A stretch of 64,000 bases of DNA from Podaxis mareebaensis (GCA_018524725.1 JAEUWP010000288.1:62001-126000), one strand, 5' to 3'. Shown: positions 12,093-22,522, counted from the first letter of the stretch. Numbers and translations are program-made. Notes: generated by a model not told the origin, from the sequence alone.

Positions 12093-13635
12093 ATGAATGG
12101 GCTCACCAAAACGTTGACATGGGCTATCCAACAATATCGCGTAAAGCAGGTGGGATTCCAAGAACCTCTTTGTCGTTCTTGAGGGATTTACATGACTTCT
12201 CAGTATTGCTTGTGTACTTCCATTCCGCAGCACTTGAAGGAATGATTTGATAATTCTCATAACAGCTGCCTTGATCACTGTCTTTACGGCCGATTACTTC
12301 CATACCCTGGGTACTGAGGTGGGCGATCCCCTTGGGCAATGGGTACTTTTGAATTCTGAGAACACCTCTAGATAAACCTTCTTTGGCCTGCACCCTGGAC
12401 GGCTGTTAAAGTGATCTTCCTTATCTGCCGCTACTCACCTTTCGCAGATGCGGCTCTATCCATATTCAGTAAGCTCTCCTTACCCTGTACTTTGTCTCTG
12501 CACGGAATTGCAACAGCTATGCAGCTTTTGTGGCACTGAACCCTTCAACCGAGGTATGCTCTACCAGTGACCTTTTTAAGAGCACATGAAAACATCCTAT
12601 CTTAGATTTGCTCCCACATCCTCAGGGCCAACCTGTGGTTCAGCGGTATAGGACAGATATCTGCACTGTGTAAGCATGGTCCGATACCGTTCGCGTCGAA
12701 TTGAGCTTACACATTTCCATTGGTAGTTCTCCTGGTTTTCAGGGCGTATGCCCTGCTTGGTCGAACGCGTCTCTGTGCGATTCTACTCTCCATTTTCACT
12801 GTGGTAGGTCCTCGAAGAATTCTGACTTCCCGGCCAACCGATAACTCCTGACTCAGATCATCTTCGGGATTCCAGTTATTTGTCTTGCCTTGCTTGATCG
12901 CCGTCTCTCGAGTAAGTCACAACATTGTTGGGGTACCATTCTCAGTCCGCTTTCTACTATAGTCACCCGTTCACCATTTCCTGGCCTCCTTCCTGGGTGC
13001 TTAATTGGTAGTTCATCATCCGCCCAAGACCCGTATGCCATTGCTGGGATTATTGCTTCCATAAGCTGTGAAACTAGTGAGTCCATTTTCACGTGTGTAA
13101 CAGCTCCTAGCTTACAAGGCCCCAATGCAACTGGAGTTCTTTTTCTCCTGATATGCTGGGCAAAGCTGCAGAAATTCAGACAAGATCGGAATCAGCTAAT
13201 GAGAAAGATATATAACGATGCGCTCATTTATTATATGATTTCCCTTGGTACGTCAACACTCGTTATTCACGAGCTTGAGGTACAGAAGGGCCAGATCATG
13301 CTTTCCAACAGTCATTTCTGCATCCGGAATCGGACTATGGTTTTCGCTGGCAGGTCCACTGCGCGACCTTGCGTGTCCGTACGTCAATTCTCATGTGGAA
13401 TGAGTGTATGCTAACTCTCCGACCTCTTAGCGTACCAAGGTTCTTGATAAGCATTGTCTCATGTAGGATCGTTTTACATATCCGCAAGTACGGGCATGAG
13501 GGACATCGGAATTTAGATACCAATGATTGGTATAGTGGCACTGGGATGGGAGAGTCGCATGGGCCGATCTCAAGACTCCACTTTGAGCATTCCGGTCGGA
13601 GTAGTGGTGTAGGCACCGAAAGTGGATTTGATTAA
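12093..13635 (+). CDS. Multi-pass membrane protein, DUF6533-like, copy A
   Basis: A gene of about ten short exons rebuilt from splice signals; pieces occur in family order. It starts MNGLTKTLTWAIQQYRVKQ (12093). Next come ALITVFTADYFHTLGTE (about 12265, the family's hallmark first helix), INLLWPAPWTAVKVIFLICRY, ANLWFSGIGQISAL, LLVFRAYALLGRTR (about 12740), IIFGIPVICLALLDRRLS, SPFPGLLPGCLIGSS, ILFLLICWAKLQKFRQDRN, SGIGLWFSLAGPLRDL, and the last exon PRFLISIVSCRIVLHIRKYG to the stop at 13635. Alternating hydrophobic helices suggest about seven membrane passes. Basidiomycetes carry many such genes, and the function is unknown. No unavoidable disabling change was found. The exon holding YAAFVALNPSTE (about 12500) is the least certain. 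Copy C (26535) is full-length and copy B (21199) is the tail only. Confidence 0.72.
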
Positions 13636-14336
13636 TGCTCATGGAAATATCAGTAGCATATGTACATCGCTGAAGAGGGGTAGGGTTCCTTACAACAATA
13701 AAGATGCGAGTGCGGTTACATCCGTCAACAGACGAGCTTCGTCACCGAATGCAAGTGTCGAGAGGGATGAAGACAAGATGGAAACCGGGTTGAGGAATGA
13801 GAGGCGAGGAGGGGATGTTTTCGAAGGCGTCAGAGGGCTTTCGGGTCACCGAACAAGTTAGACACGAATGCGGGGTGATATTCAATAGTGAATACTACAG
13901 AGAATTTGGGTTCTTGTAGACCTCGAAAGAATTAACTACTAGATTTGTATATGAAACAGAAATAGCAGAAGGAATGAAACTAAATAGACCGAAACCAGGC
14001 AGAAATTAAAGTATTGACTTATGAAAGAGGTACAGTAAGACACAAGGACTAAAGAGAATACATATTGTAAACAATAATTGAGAGGAGAAGCATGGGTGGC
14101 GGAAGGTCGAATAATCGCTACTTCAACTTCAACATAACTAGACTTTTGTTATACTTAAATGGGTCAGTATTTATAGATGATCGCATGCGGAAATGGAGAC
14201 GAAAAGATGAATACAAGGGTACGATAGCTGGTAGACGGAGGAAAAGGGATAAGGGAGTGGACGGACGGGCAGAAAAATGGACTTGGTGCCTTGAGCGTCT
14301 TGTGAGTGGGCGCTCCGTACGCCAGTGACGCAGACT
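13382..14336 (+). repeat. Segmental duplication, unit 1 (pairs with 21199-22147)
   Basis: About 950 bp nearly identical to 21199-22147. It covers the last intron and exon of DUF6533-like copy A plus about 700 bp of downstream non-coding DNA. By eye, most differences are transitions and many fall at CG versus TG/CA positions. The match begins inside the last intron (at TCAATTCTC) and ends just after 14327. The stretch 13636-14495 beyond the stop holds no gene. Confidence 0.85.
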
Positions 14337-14495
14337 CGGTCCACAATACCATGTTTCCAACCGCAGGGGACGGAAGTCTAGGAAAGGCGAGTGCTTGTGT
14401 ATTTTGGGATCGATGGATTTTGGGTTCGGTGGTTGCGTGATAAAGTCAACTAACACTGGGTGGAAACTGGGAAGTTTGGAATGCAACTGAAAGCC

Positions 14496-14969
14496 CTAAC
14501 GGCAGAACTTTGATGTACCAAGGTTGGGGAACTTATCCCTGCGCGCGTATGCCCGATTGTTTCTTGCGAACGAATCAACCTCCTCTCCCAGTTTCACCAC
14601 GTCCTCCAATTCTACGATTCCCTTTGCGTCGAGCGCCTGAACCAACTTGAGTGCCCATGGTGCACATTCCCCAAATTCGCCATTGTTAGGAGGTGGGATG
14701 CCCAACGCGACCTCCTCGATGGTCTTCTCGGCAGTATCGAGCGGCAACGGGTCCTTGGTAATTCGAAGGAGAGAGCTTAAGAACATATCCCCCTCGACTG
14801 GTTGGGTTCGACGCTGGAATTGCCAGTTGGGTGATGTTTCGCGATCGATTCGGATGTGGAAGAGAGTTCCTTTGGTGGCATCTTTGGCGAGCAGCAAGCC
14901 AATGTGAGGAGAGCGGGCTTGGGTGAATCCAGCCAGATATAAAGCGCCAGGAACGTAGTCTGTTCCCAT
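14496..14969 (-). CDS. Small conserved fungal protein (LYLAGF family), copy 1
   Basis: Single-exon frame of 157 aa. It begins with GALYLAGFTQARSPHIGLLLA, followed by IRIDRETSPNWQFQRRT, then NNGEFGECAPWALKLVQAL, and ends with a conserved basic tail NNRAYARRDKFPNL. A paralogue with the same landmarks and almost the same length lies at 18791-19331 on the other strand. The layout resembles DUF6914-type proteins of Agaricomycetes; that assignment is tentative. No signal peptide, membrane segment or catalytic motif is evident, and the function is unknown. Confidence 0.8.
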   Translation of the reverse strand: MGTDYVPGALYLAGFTQARSPHIGLLLAKDATKGTLFHIRIDRETSPNWQFQRRTQPVEGDMFLSSLLRITKDPLPLDTAEKTIEEVALGIPPPNNGEFGECAPWALKLVQALDAKGIVELEDVVKLGEEVDSFARNNRAYARRDKFPNLGTSKFCR

Positions 14970-15271
14970 ACTCGACTATTGGTGGCTAAGCGTGGGCGGA
15001 CCAGGTTTAAACGAGGTCAGTGCTTGCCCGTTCCAATGCATCATGAACAATGCATTATGTCAGACACGGCGGTAATTCAATCTAATCGAATGTGGGCGAC
15101 AAAAGGTAAACCAAACCGTTGATTGATGTCCACTTCGGTACTCAGTAAGGAGTTGGTAAGGAGTGAAATGGGTCAATTTACCTTGTGCCCAGTACATAGT
15201 GCGTATGAGTAAAGTATATAGGGGTATGTAGGGTAGACTTCCAACCACAGAGACGAATGGGCTGTTCTAAA

Positions 15272-16210
15272 CTAAACGAGCATCATGTTGGATTTCGAGC
15301 GCCATTCCCAGTCAGCATTCAGATATTCGCTAAACTCCGGTAGGGTTTTCCTAATCGCCACCAACCACTCAGTATCAGGGTCACACTCGATGAACGTGGC
15401 TTTGAGGGCCTCCCACGGGGCTGGCATCCACCCCGAGTATTCCCAATCTACAAGGCAGAGTCGGCTTTTCCCTTCTCTCCAAGATGACAACCCTCCTTGG
15501 AGGATAATGTTCCTGGGATAGACGTCTCCGTGGCAAAAGTTCACGGAAACTGGGCGGTCGATCAAAGGCTGGATCTTTGGTCGAATGGTGGTGGCATTCC
15601 GCGGAAGATCCAAGCCTAGCCACACTTGAGAAAAGAAGTCCTGCGTTGTTGCAGGCCTTCTTCCATTTTCTGCAACCCAAGAGATACGAGGGTCGTCAAT
15701 TATCGCACCTGCAGCATTACAGATGGGGTGACGTGAAGTGGTTTGTTGGCGAAGGGACCTAAGCTGAGACTGCAGGTCCAAGCTGAGGCGTTCCCAGTCC
15801 TGAACGCTGAGATGCTCCAGCGTTGGTGCAAGCAGGTCCCCGTCGATGTACGTTGATAGCGTGTATGCTGCTTCACCGTCCACAGTTAAGTCGACGAGGT
15901 GCGGAAAATTGACACCTTGAATATTGGACGATTCTAAATATTGTAGGCCGGCTGCTTCGACTATGGATGGATGTTGGGCGCTATGCGAAGTCTTATTCTT
16001 GAGGGCAAGACCAAAGGGAAGGCGGTGGAGAACTGGGTGGACACGCCAACCCCAACGGAGACTCAGCGCGCACAGGGAACGGTACATCAAGCACTTGATG
16101 CTATGAGGCAGAAGCTTCAAAAATGCTCTTAAGATTGTGACACGTAGGGGTACCCTGGAACAAATGGAGGGGAGGGGCGGTCTGCATTGCACTACATCGA
16201 CAAGCGTCAA
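15272..16210 (-). CDS. Aminoglycoside-phosphotransferase-fold kinase-like protein
   Basis: Uninterrupted frame of 312 aa. The C-terminal half carries the APH signature: Brenner-type catalytic motif FCHGDVYPRNIIL (about residues 220-232), then CLVDWEYSGWMPAPWEALKA with the metal-binding Asp. The N-terminal half holds the expected YRSL..RWGWRVHPVLHRLPFGLALK and ST-YIDGDLL segments. Many fungi have families of these proteins of unknown substrate; antibiotic resistance should not be assumed. The ATG at 16210 begins the open frame, and the first 40 residues are less conserved-looking, so an internal start near MYRSL is possible. Confidence 0.82.
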   Translation of the reverse strand: MTLVDVVQCRPPLPSICSRVPLRVTILRAFLKLLPHSIKCLMYRSLCALSLRWGWRVHPVLHRLPFGLALKNKTSHSAQHPSIVEAAGLQYLESSNIQGVNFPHLVDLTVDGEAAYTLSTYIDGDLLAPTLEHLSVQDWERLSLDLQSQLRSLRQQTTSRHPICNAAGAIIDDPRISWVAENGRRPATTQDFFSQVWLGLDLPRNATTIRPKIQPLIDRPVSVNFCHGDVYPRNIILQGGLSSWREGKSRLCLVDWEYSGWMPAPWEALKATFIECDPDTEWLVAIRKTLPEFSEYLNADWEWRSKSNMMLV

Positions 16211-16360
16211 CTACGAAACAAGAAAACCGGGGGTATTGTACTCACTGCCTTCGTCCATATCAGACTCCTGTGTTCGAGGTGTAGCTTCCATGCTGACGAA
16301 TGGCCACGAAAGGGATCGCCACTTGTGGCCTTGTTTGAACAAAATTTGAGGGTGGCAAGC

Positions 16361-16733
16361 AAGGGGTGTTCAGCGGAGGATCCCATGACCCGGGGTGGGG
16401 TCGAAGTGGGGGTGACCGGTTCCCGAAGTACCATTCCATTAAAGGAAAATCCATCAAAGATAATGTAGGCTGCCGAGAAAGGCGCTCGGCGTGGACAGCA
16501 GAAACACGTCCAATGGAGACCGATAAGTGGTGGCCAGCCTGTTTCATCCTTTTCACATATCCCTGTGGTCGTTACAATATATTCACACGAAGTTGGGCGT
16601 CGCCAAACGGCGAGCGCCTGTGTCGACATCATTATCTTTAGTTGATCTTCTTTTCATGGAAAAGGACCCCGGGGACTGGTCGCTTCCAGTTCGACCCAGC
16701 GTTGGGTCTCAGGGTCCTCCGCTGAACACCCCT
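16361..16733. mobile_element. Fold-back MITE, hAT-like, with 8-bp target duplication
   Basis: Two arms of about 140 bp, 16361-16505 and 16590-16733, are inverted copies of each other with moderate divergence. The outer 20 bases (AAGGGGTGTTCAGCGGAGGA) match almost perfectly the complement of the right end. TGGCAAGC occurs immediately outside both ends (16353-16360 and 16734-16741). An 8-bp duplication and an A/TAGGGGTG-type terminus fit the hAT superfamily. There is no transposase, so the element is non-autonomous; the single strand could fold into a long hairpin. Confidence 0.8.
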
Positions 16734-16741
16734 TGGCAAGC

Positions 16742-17510
16742 GCTTGAACTCAGATCTCTGTGAGTTCGCTGTTGTTTGGGCCTTGGCTGACTCGGGAACT
16801 GAATACTATCATCGCACCATACCTCGGCACCCCCACCTTTCGGCCACTTTTCTAGCTCTCTTCAAACTAAGCCATTTGCTTCCAATCTTTTTGTAGATAT
16901 GGGGTTTTTGATACCTTTGTAGTCTGAAAATAGCTTTTGTTTCGCGGAAAAAGAGAAGGAAACGGGATTTTGGCAGTGTAGGTAGATGTCATGCTCTGTC
17001 GCGCCTGGCCGATGATGCCCCGTCGGAGAGCGAATTTTCTCGGATGTTCTCACAACTTTATCGTGTTGTCGGGGAGACGCGGAACAAAAAGCAATCTGCA
17101 CGACGCGACCATCCAAGTGGACGAAAAGTTGGAGATCCAATTAGTCAGCTGGCAGCAGCTCAATGCCGCGTGTGACACGTGTAACATGGCCAAAAGATGG
17201 GGGTGGCAAAGGTATGGTGCGATGATAGTAGGCTTCCAAAAGTGGCGAGAAGGGTTAGGAGGTGTTAGGCCGGGCCAGGCAAAACAAACTTCGGGCAGGT
17301 TCGAGGACATCATCTGCCAAGGACGAATTTCGAGCTCTCTGGTAACTTCTGAAGGCCGTACTTGGCCCATATTCTGAGCTTGTTCCCTCCATCTTTGGCG
17401 GTTATCAGTCCTAGGTACATGGGAAAGCACCTGTCACGATTATTACTATCTCCCTCGAGTGCAAGATTCTGCCTTTGAGGATGCCCTTCTCACGCGAATG
17501 TGGGAGTCGT
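16742..17510. other. Spacer between two MITEs, no gene recognised
   Basis: The open frames on both strands (for example 16991-17377 and 17050-17430) overlap each other and contain no known motif. Nothing else is seen. Confidence 0.5.
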
Positions 17511-17518
17511 CCAACATG

Positions 17519-18183
17519 AGGACCCCCGAAAACTAGGTGGGAGGTCTCTGGGGGTCCGGATATAGATGGGGAGCCGGGGGCTCAGGGTCTTTTCTTTTCC
17601 GGATATAGATGGGGGGCTCGGCAATGGTAAGTCTTTTCCAAATATCCGGATATTGACGATGCCAAGAGGAGGTCTTTTCCAAAGTCCGGACATTGGCGCT
17701 TGATGGAGCCCGTTTTTCTTGCACATTTTTCGAATTCATTCGAACACATAATATCTCATAGCAGTCCAAACTCAGACTTAGGTGCCAGGTAAGAGGCGGA
17801 TACACCATTAAAATTATCTCGTATTGCATCAATGGATGCACAGCAAGCCCTCGACATGGGCATATCTCTGACCTCAACTTCAATGAGCCCCTCCTGATGA
17901 CAGTTCTCCTCAGTGGGCGCCTCATAACGGACGGTAGCGGTGAAGATGTTTGAGAAAACGCCGTTCCTGCAGTTCAGTAGGAGAGTTTGTTTTTTCGCGA
18001 TTTTCTGTTATTTTTCATGAATTTTAAGGTCTTTTCCAAAAGTCCGGGTATAGAATTTCGGCTTGTCACAGGAGTCTCTGCGGAGTCCGGATACGAGTGG
18101 GGGGGGAGTCGAAAAAACTCAATCCGGATATGGATGTTTTTTTTTTCTAGGGAGAGACCTCTCAGCTGGTTTTCGGGGGTCTT
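17519..18183. mobile_element. Non-autonomous hAT-like element with TIRs and subterminal repeats
   Basis: Terminal inverted repeats of at least 31 bp, 27 of 31 matching: the left end starts AGGACCCCCGAAAAC and the right end, inverted, AAGACCCCCGAAAAC, both reaching AGGTCTCT. The 8-bp CCAACATG flanks both ends exactly (17511-17518 and 18184-18191). Inside are seven copies of TCCGGATAT or close variants (17555, 17598, 17645, 17685, 18043, 18086, 18123), several preceded by GTCTTTTCCAAA. Terminal repeats plus clustered subterminal motifs and an 8-bp duplication are the hallmark of hAT elements, whose transposase binds such motifs. No transposase is encoded. The middle (about 17700-17960) lacks the motif and could be filler or captured DNA. 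Confidence 0.88.
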
Positions 18184-18191
18184 CCAACATG

Positions 18192-18790
18192 TTGAAAGCT
18201 GACTCGAAACCGAGAAAAAGAATTTTTCAAACTAAGCCGAGCTTCGGATTTGTCACCCCTAGGTCTGCAACAGCATTTGCGGCTTCTTTGATGTCGAGCT
18301 TCTTCAGTCCAAGAAAGATGTTCGATACGTGAAACGCGTATCCGGAGACAGGACTCACACATCTCTGTACTTACAAGTACATCGAAGTCTAGTCGAGGAT
18401 AGGCCAGAAAGTAGTAGTAACACCCAGGCCTTTTGGTCGTACTGACCTGTGGGGCCTACCGGCTGTCGCAGAGTCTGAAGTTTGAAGACCTAGCGAATTG
18501 CTGTTAAGCTGCCTCATGGTATGTCAGACTGTCAAGGGCTCCGCAACTCGCATCAAGGCGGGGCACTCTCAGCCAAATCGGCTAGGACTTCCTGACCACG
18601 AGGCTCCTTGTGTACATCTACGAGTCATGCTGGCAAGAGAAGATGTCAAGGAGATACAATACCAGGGTGTCCACAAATGCAAAGTATAGCCAAATTCTGG
18701 AAACCTATATAATCCCGTCCTCCTGCCACTAAGCATCCAATATCACAGCACCAACGACTCTTCAGCCCATTCTCTTTTGTCTGCATTGAG
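18192..18790. other. Intergenic, promoter region of the following small gene
   Basis: No coding or repeat feature supported. CCTATATAATCC near 18705-18716, about 80 bp before the proposed start, is a plausible TATA element for the gene at 18791. Confidence 0.45.
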
Positions 18791-19331
18791 ATGTAAGTGT
18801 CCTCATGTTCATTCGCTGCTACCTCAGACACGCCTCTTACTAACACATGAACCTTCACACAGGTCCACTAACAACACCTTCGCCACTGCTGGCTCCCTGT
18901 ATCTAGCAGGGTTTCAGCAAGCCGGCCAGCCTCACATTGCCCTCATTCTCGCTATCGACCAAGATAACGGGCACCTGGCGCACATTACTACCAAGTCCAC
19001 TGGGACCTGGCACTACGAGTTCGTCAAGCATAGCATCGCCAGCTCTATGACCCTCACTTCGCTTTTATGCATCCACGACGCCACTCAGGGTGGAGCCACA
19101 GCCATCACTGCAGACGCTCTTAACACCCTTTGCAGTGCTATTGATTGCCCCAATGGTGCAGAGATGGGCGAGTGCGTTAAGTGGGTTTCCCGTGTCCTCA
19201 AGAAAATGGTCTCCGATGGCGTTATCAATATCAGGACCTCCGTGGACGCCCTCCTTGAGGAGTTTGACACCTTTGTCAAAGGAAACAAGTCGTTTGCCAC
19301 TCGATCGCGCTACCCCAATGTGAAGATCTAG
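18791..19331 (+). CDS. Small conserved fungal protein (LYLAGF family), copy 2; start codon probably split by an intron
   Basis: Exons 18791-18792 and 18863-19331 give 156 aa. The first exon ends AT before a strong GTAAGT donor, and the second begins G after CACACAG, so the ATG itself would be assembled by splicing. This gives MSTNNTFATAGSLYLAGFQQAGQ, which aligns with the uninterrupted paralogue at 14496-14969. Shared landmarks are LYLAGF, PHI..ILA, GEMGECVKW-type and the tail FATRSRYPNV. An unspliced ATG exists at 18791, but its frame stops at once. The function is unknown; DUF6914-like is a tentative label. Confidence 0.8.
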
Positions 19332-20140
19332 GCACACGTGAACTCCGATCATTGAGTCGGTATAGTCTTGGATCTGACTGTTATAATAGCCATTTTTCAT
19401 GCTTTTTGTCTTCAACGGAGCATAGAATTGAACCAATGTACAGTAGCCTCTGTCTTAACCCATACCTGTTGTAATCCATACTCTGCAATAACCCATAGGA
19501 TTTCCACGGGACGAAGTTCGTTTGCAGGGATTTGTAAGCAAAAACCCATAATGCCCCTGATACTCCATGACCCATAGCCATTTGGGCTCACCTCAGGTTC
19601 CCAGGAACCCAGTCATATTAGACGGGGTACTTGATCCGACTACCCCTTCTAAAATGATAGCTTCGTAGCTATCTTCTCCAAGTACTCATAAAGTTCTCAT
19701 AAACCACAGAACTTCGGTACAACTTACATGAGCCTTGGGCGCTGCCACTGCTGACATAGCAGGACCCTGTACGTTGCTTCCCAATGCCGCTGCCGCTCAT
19801 TTTCGCACTTTCCCATAGGCCTAACCACTCTCCCACGATGTTAATTGTGCCCTGCTCGTCGTCTCCCGCCCTTTCCCATGCCTCACCAACCTCCTACAAA
19901 CATTGCCCCTGTCTGCAGCCACGGTCCTGTCTTCCTCCTGTGCTATATACATTACTTTTTATATTGTACTATACTCCTGTAATATATATTCCCACATGAC
20001 GGTGTCTTATTTATTATTCCAACATATCCAGTCAAATATTCTCACGGCCCTCCTCGGCAGAGTGCTCGTCATTGAGCACAAATATCTCAACTGTATCCAA
20101 AGCCTTTATAGTAGAATACATTCTGTTGGAGGTGGGATAG
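19332..20140. other. Intergenic, no feature recognised
   Basis: No supported gene. It contains an imperfect 18-base palindrome (GATAGCTTCGTAGCTATC, about 19660) and becomes AT-rich towards 20000. Confidence 0.5.
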
Positions 20141-21197
20141 TGTTGGATAATATATAACACTTTATCCAGCCCAGAAATGACAAGTATCAATATGTTTTTC
20201 ATATGTCATTCTCAGACACAAATCAGAAAAACATACTGTCATAAGGCAGATCTATGGGCAGGAGAGTGAAAGAAAGCTCTGCAAATGCTTCTTCACTCAT
20301 ATCTATCCAGTAGATGATGCAATAGTGCCAGCATTATCCAATCAGACAGATAGTTCTGACATCTTCATGAGAGAAAGGTTGCCTTGCAAATCAGGTCAGA
20401 ATGGACATTAAGAGCTTCTAAATATTGGTCTTTACATGCTCCCCTTGGGCATTACACACACCACTCATACAGAACATACTGGCAGGTATGATATGAGAGA
20501 AATGCATGGTGATGATGTTTCTGACATATTTCCTTTATTATGGGTGCATTTCCTTCTTTGCAATGATATAATCATATAAGGGTATGCACAACAAGACCCT
20601 GTATCCATTGAAAAAGACCAATTAGAAATATCTTCATGCATTGCAGAGATATAGCTGACTTAGTCTCGGAATCAAGCAGTGATGTGAGTTGGTGTTTGAT
20701 ATTTGTGATGTCATCACTTGCAACACTGAGAATGACAACAAGTTGGACTATTTCTTTGCCACCACTGAACCTATTGACAAATAGTCTTTTCCTATCACTT
20801 CTGGAAGATGTTAGGTATGTTTCTATGCAATTATATCATTTGATACCCTGGAAAATGTGTCATTATCTTCGAAACAGTGTAATAATCAATGCTCAAGAAT
20901 AAGTACATCAGGTGTCAATCCCCATGAGATATATCATCCAATTAGATCTTTCTCAATGTTCAAGAGGGTTTATAGAACATGCTTGTGATGCTCTACACCT
21001 TAGGGTACAGTGAGACCCTCCCAAAGAAGGGATTATCTTTCTGACATATGACAAGAAGAGAGATCAAAGATAAACATATATTACAAGCTCAAGACACATT
21101 CCATGGGTTCAAAGATGTGCCAGGGTTGAATACTGCTTCATCTCCGAAGCTAGATAAAACTGGAAGCCTCAGGATATTGTTTTATTCCTCTATCACA
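20141..21197. mobile_element. AT-rich, CpG-poor insert; possible solo LTR or TE remnant
   Basis: About 1.05 kb with composition unlike its neighbours: AT-rich, almost no CG dinucleotides and no coding potential. It begins TGTTGGATAATATATAACAC and ends CTATCACA at the exact point where homology between duplication units 1 and 2 starts (21198). TG..CA ends suggest a solo LTR, but I see no convincing target duplication and no second copy in the window. Confidence 0.4.
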
Positions 21198-21198
21198 T

Positions 21199-21449
21199 CA
21201 ATTCTCATGTGGAATGGGTGTATGCTAACTCTCCGACCTCTTAGCATACCAAGGTTCTTGATAAGCATTGTCTCATGTAGGATTGTTTTACATATCTGCA
21301 AGTACGGGCATGAGGGACATTGGAATTTAGATACCAATGATTGGTATAGTGGCACTGGGATGGGAGAGTCGCATGGGCCAACCTCAAGACTCCACCTTGA
21401 GCATTCCAGTCGGAGTAGTGGTGTAGGCACCGAAAGTGGACTTGATTAA
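21199..21449 (+). pseudogene. DUF6533-like membrane protein, copy B, last exon only
   Basis: Only the last intron part and final exon survive (PRFLISIVSCRIVLHICKYGHEGH and the Ser/Gly tail to a stop at 21449). All upstream exons are replaced by the CpG-poor insert ending at 21197. By eye it is roughly 95% identical to copy A over this region, with many C-to-T or G-to-A differences at CG sites. It cannot encode the membrane domain. Confidence 0.8.
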
Positions 21450-22147
21450 TGCTCATGGAAATATCAGTAGCATATGTACATTGCTGAAGAGGGATAGGGT
21501 TCCTTACAGTGATGAAGATGCGAGTGCAGTTGCATCCGCCAACCGACGAGCTTCGTCACCGAATGCAAGTGTCGAGAGGGGTGAAGACAAGATGGAAACC
21601 GAGTTGAGGAATGAAAGGCGAGGCGAGGGTGTTTTCGAAGGCGACAGAGGGCTTTCGGGTCACCAAACAAGTTAGACACGAATGCGGGGTGATATTCAAT
21701 AGTGAATACTACAGAGGATTTGAGTTCTTGTAGACCTCGAAAGAATTAACTACTAGATTTGTATATGAAACAGAAATAGCAGAAGGAATGAAATTAAATA
21801 GACAGAAACCAGGCAGAAATTAAAGTATTGACTTATGAAAGAGGTACAGTAAGACACAAGGACAAAATAGAATACATATTGCAAACAATAATTGAGAGGA
21901 GAAGCATAGGCGGCAGAAGTTTGAATGATCGCTACTTCAACTTCAACATGTAACTGGACTTTTGCTATATTTAAATGGGACAGTATTTATAGGTGATCAC
22001 ATGCGGAGATGGAGACGAAAAGATGAATACAAAGGTACGATAGCTGGTAGGCGGAGGGAAAGGGATAAAGAAGTGGACGGACGGGTAGAAAAATGGACTT
22101 GGTGCCTTGAGCGTCTCACGAGTGGGCGCTCCGTATCCCGGTGACAT
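21199..22147 (+). repeat. Segmental duplication, unit 2 (pairs with 13382-14336)
   Basis: Second unit of the roughly 950-bp duplication. It includes the non-coding part after the gene tail (to about 22147), where homology stops inside GGCGCTCCGTA. It is followed almost directly by a galactokinase fragment. Confidence 0.85.
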
Positions 22148-22189
22148 ATCAAACTGGAGGCGCTGAGAGAGTGCTGAGAAACGGAGGAT

Positions 22190-22385
22190 TCTCGAGTATG
22201 CGAGCAAACATCTCCACATCGTAACCGCAAAACGAGTCCTTTTGAATCACTCTGTGCGTTGCATTTCCGCGAAGTTGCCTCAAGGAGGTGAACACCCCGC
22301 ACCCGAGCTCGTCCGGCTGCAACACAACTCGCCCGGCTGGGGAAATCAATGAACGAGTCCCGGATGGCTCTGCTGTTGGGAAGAA
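22190..22385 (+). pseudogene. Galactokinase fragment
   Basis: About 190 bp aligns with exon 7 of the galactokinase gene (10395-10570). Shared strings include TTTTGAATCAC versus TTTTCTGAATCAC, GTGAACACCC.ACACCCGAGCTCG and ATGAACGAGTC. The protein-level match is to the segment FSESLRVLQFRKICLDAVNT and to RLGKLMNES. A one-base loss and other changes break the frame, and neither the N-terminal nor the GAGWG region is present. It is a relic of a second galactokinase gene. Confidence 0.75.
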
Positions 22386-22522
22386 TTGCAGTTGTTTGTA
22401 TATCTCATAATACTTGCGCCAAGAAAGCCTAAAACAGAGCGACAGTACACCCACATGGGAATATGGATGGTACATGAAAAGAAAGGTGTCTACGGAGGGA
22501 CCTGGCAATTGTGTCCACAAGC

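Noticed and set aside
17533..17925. Open frames inside the hAT-like MITE
   Set aside because: They consist of the subterminal repeats and filler; no transposase motif is present.
19655..19680. Palindrome GATAGCTTCGTAGCTATC as a terminator hairpin
   Set aside because: Hairpin terminators are not used by fungal RNA polymerase II, and no polymerase III gene is nearby.
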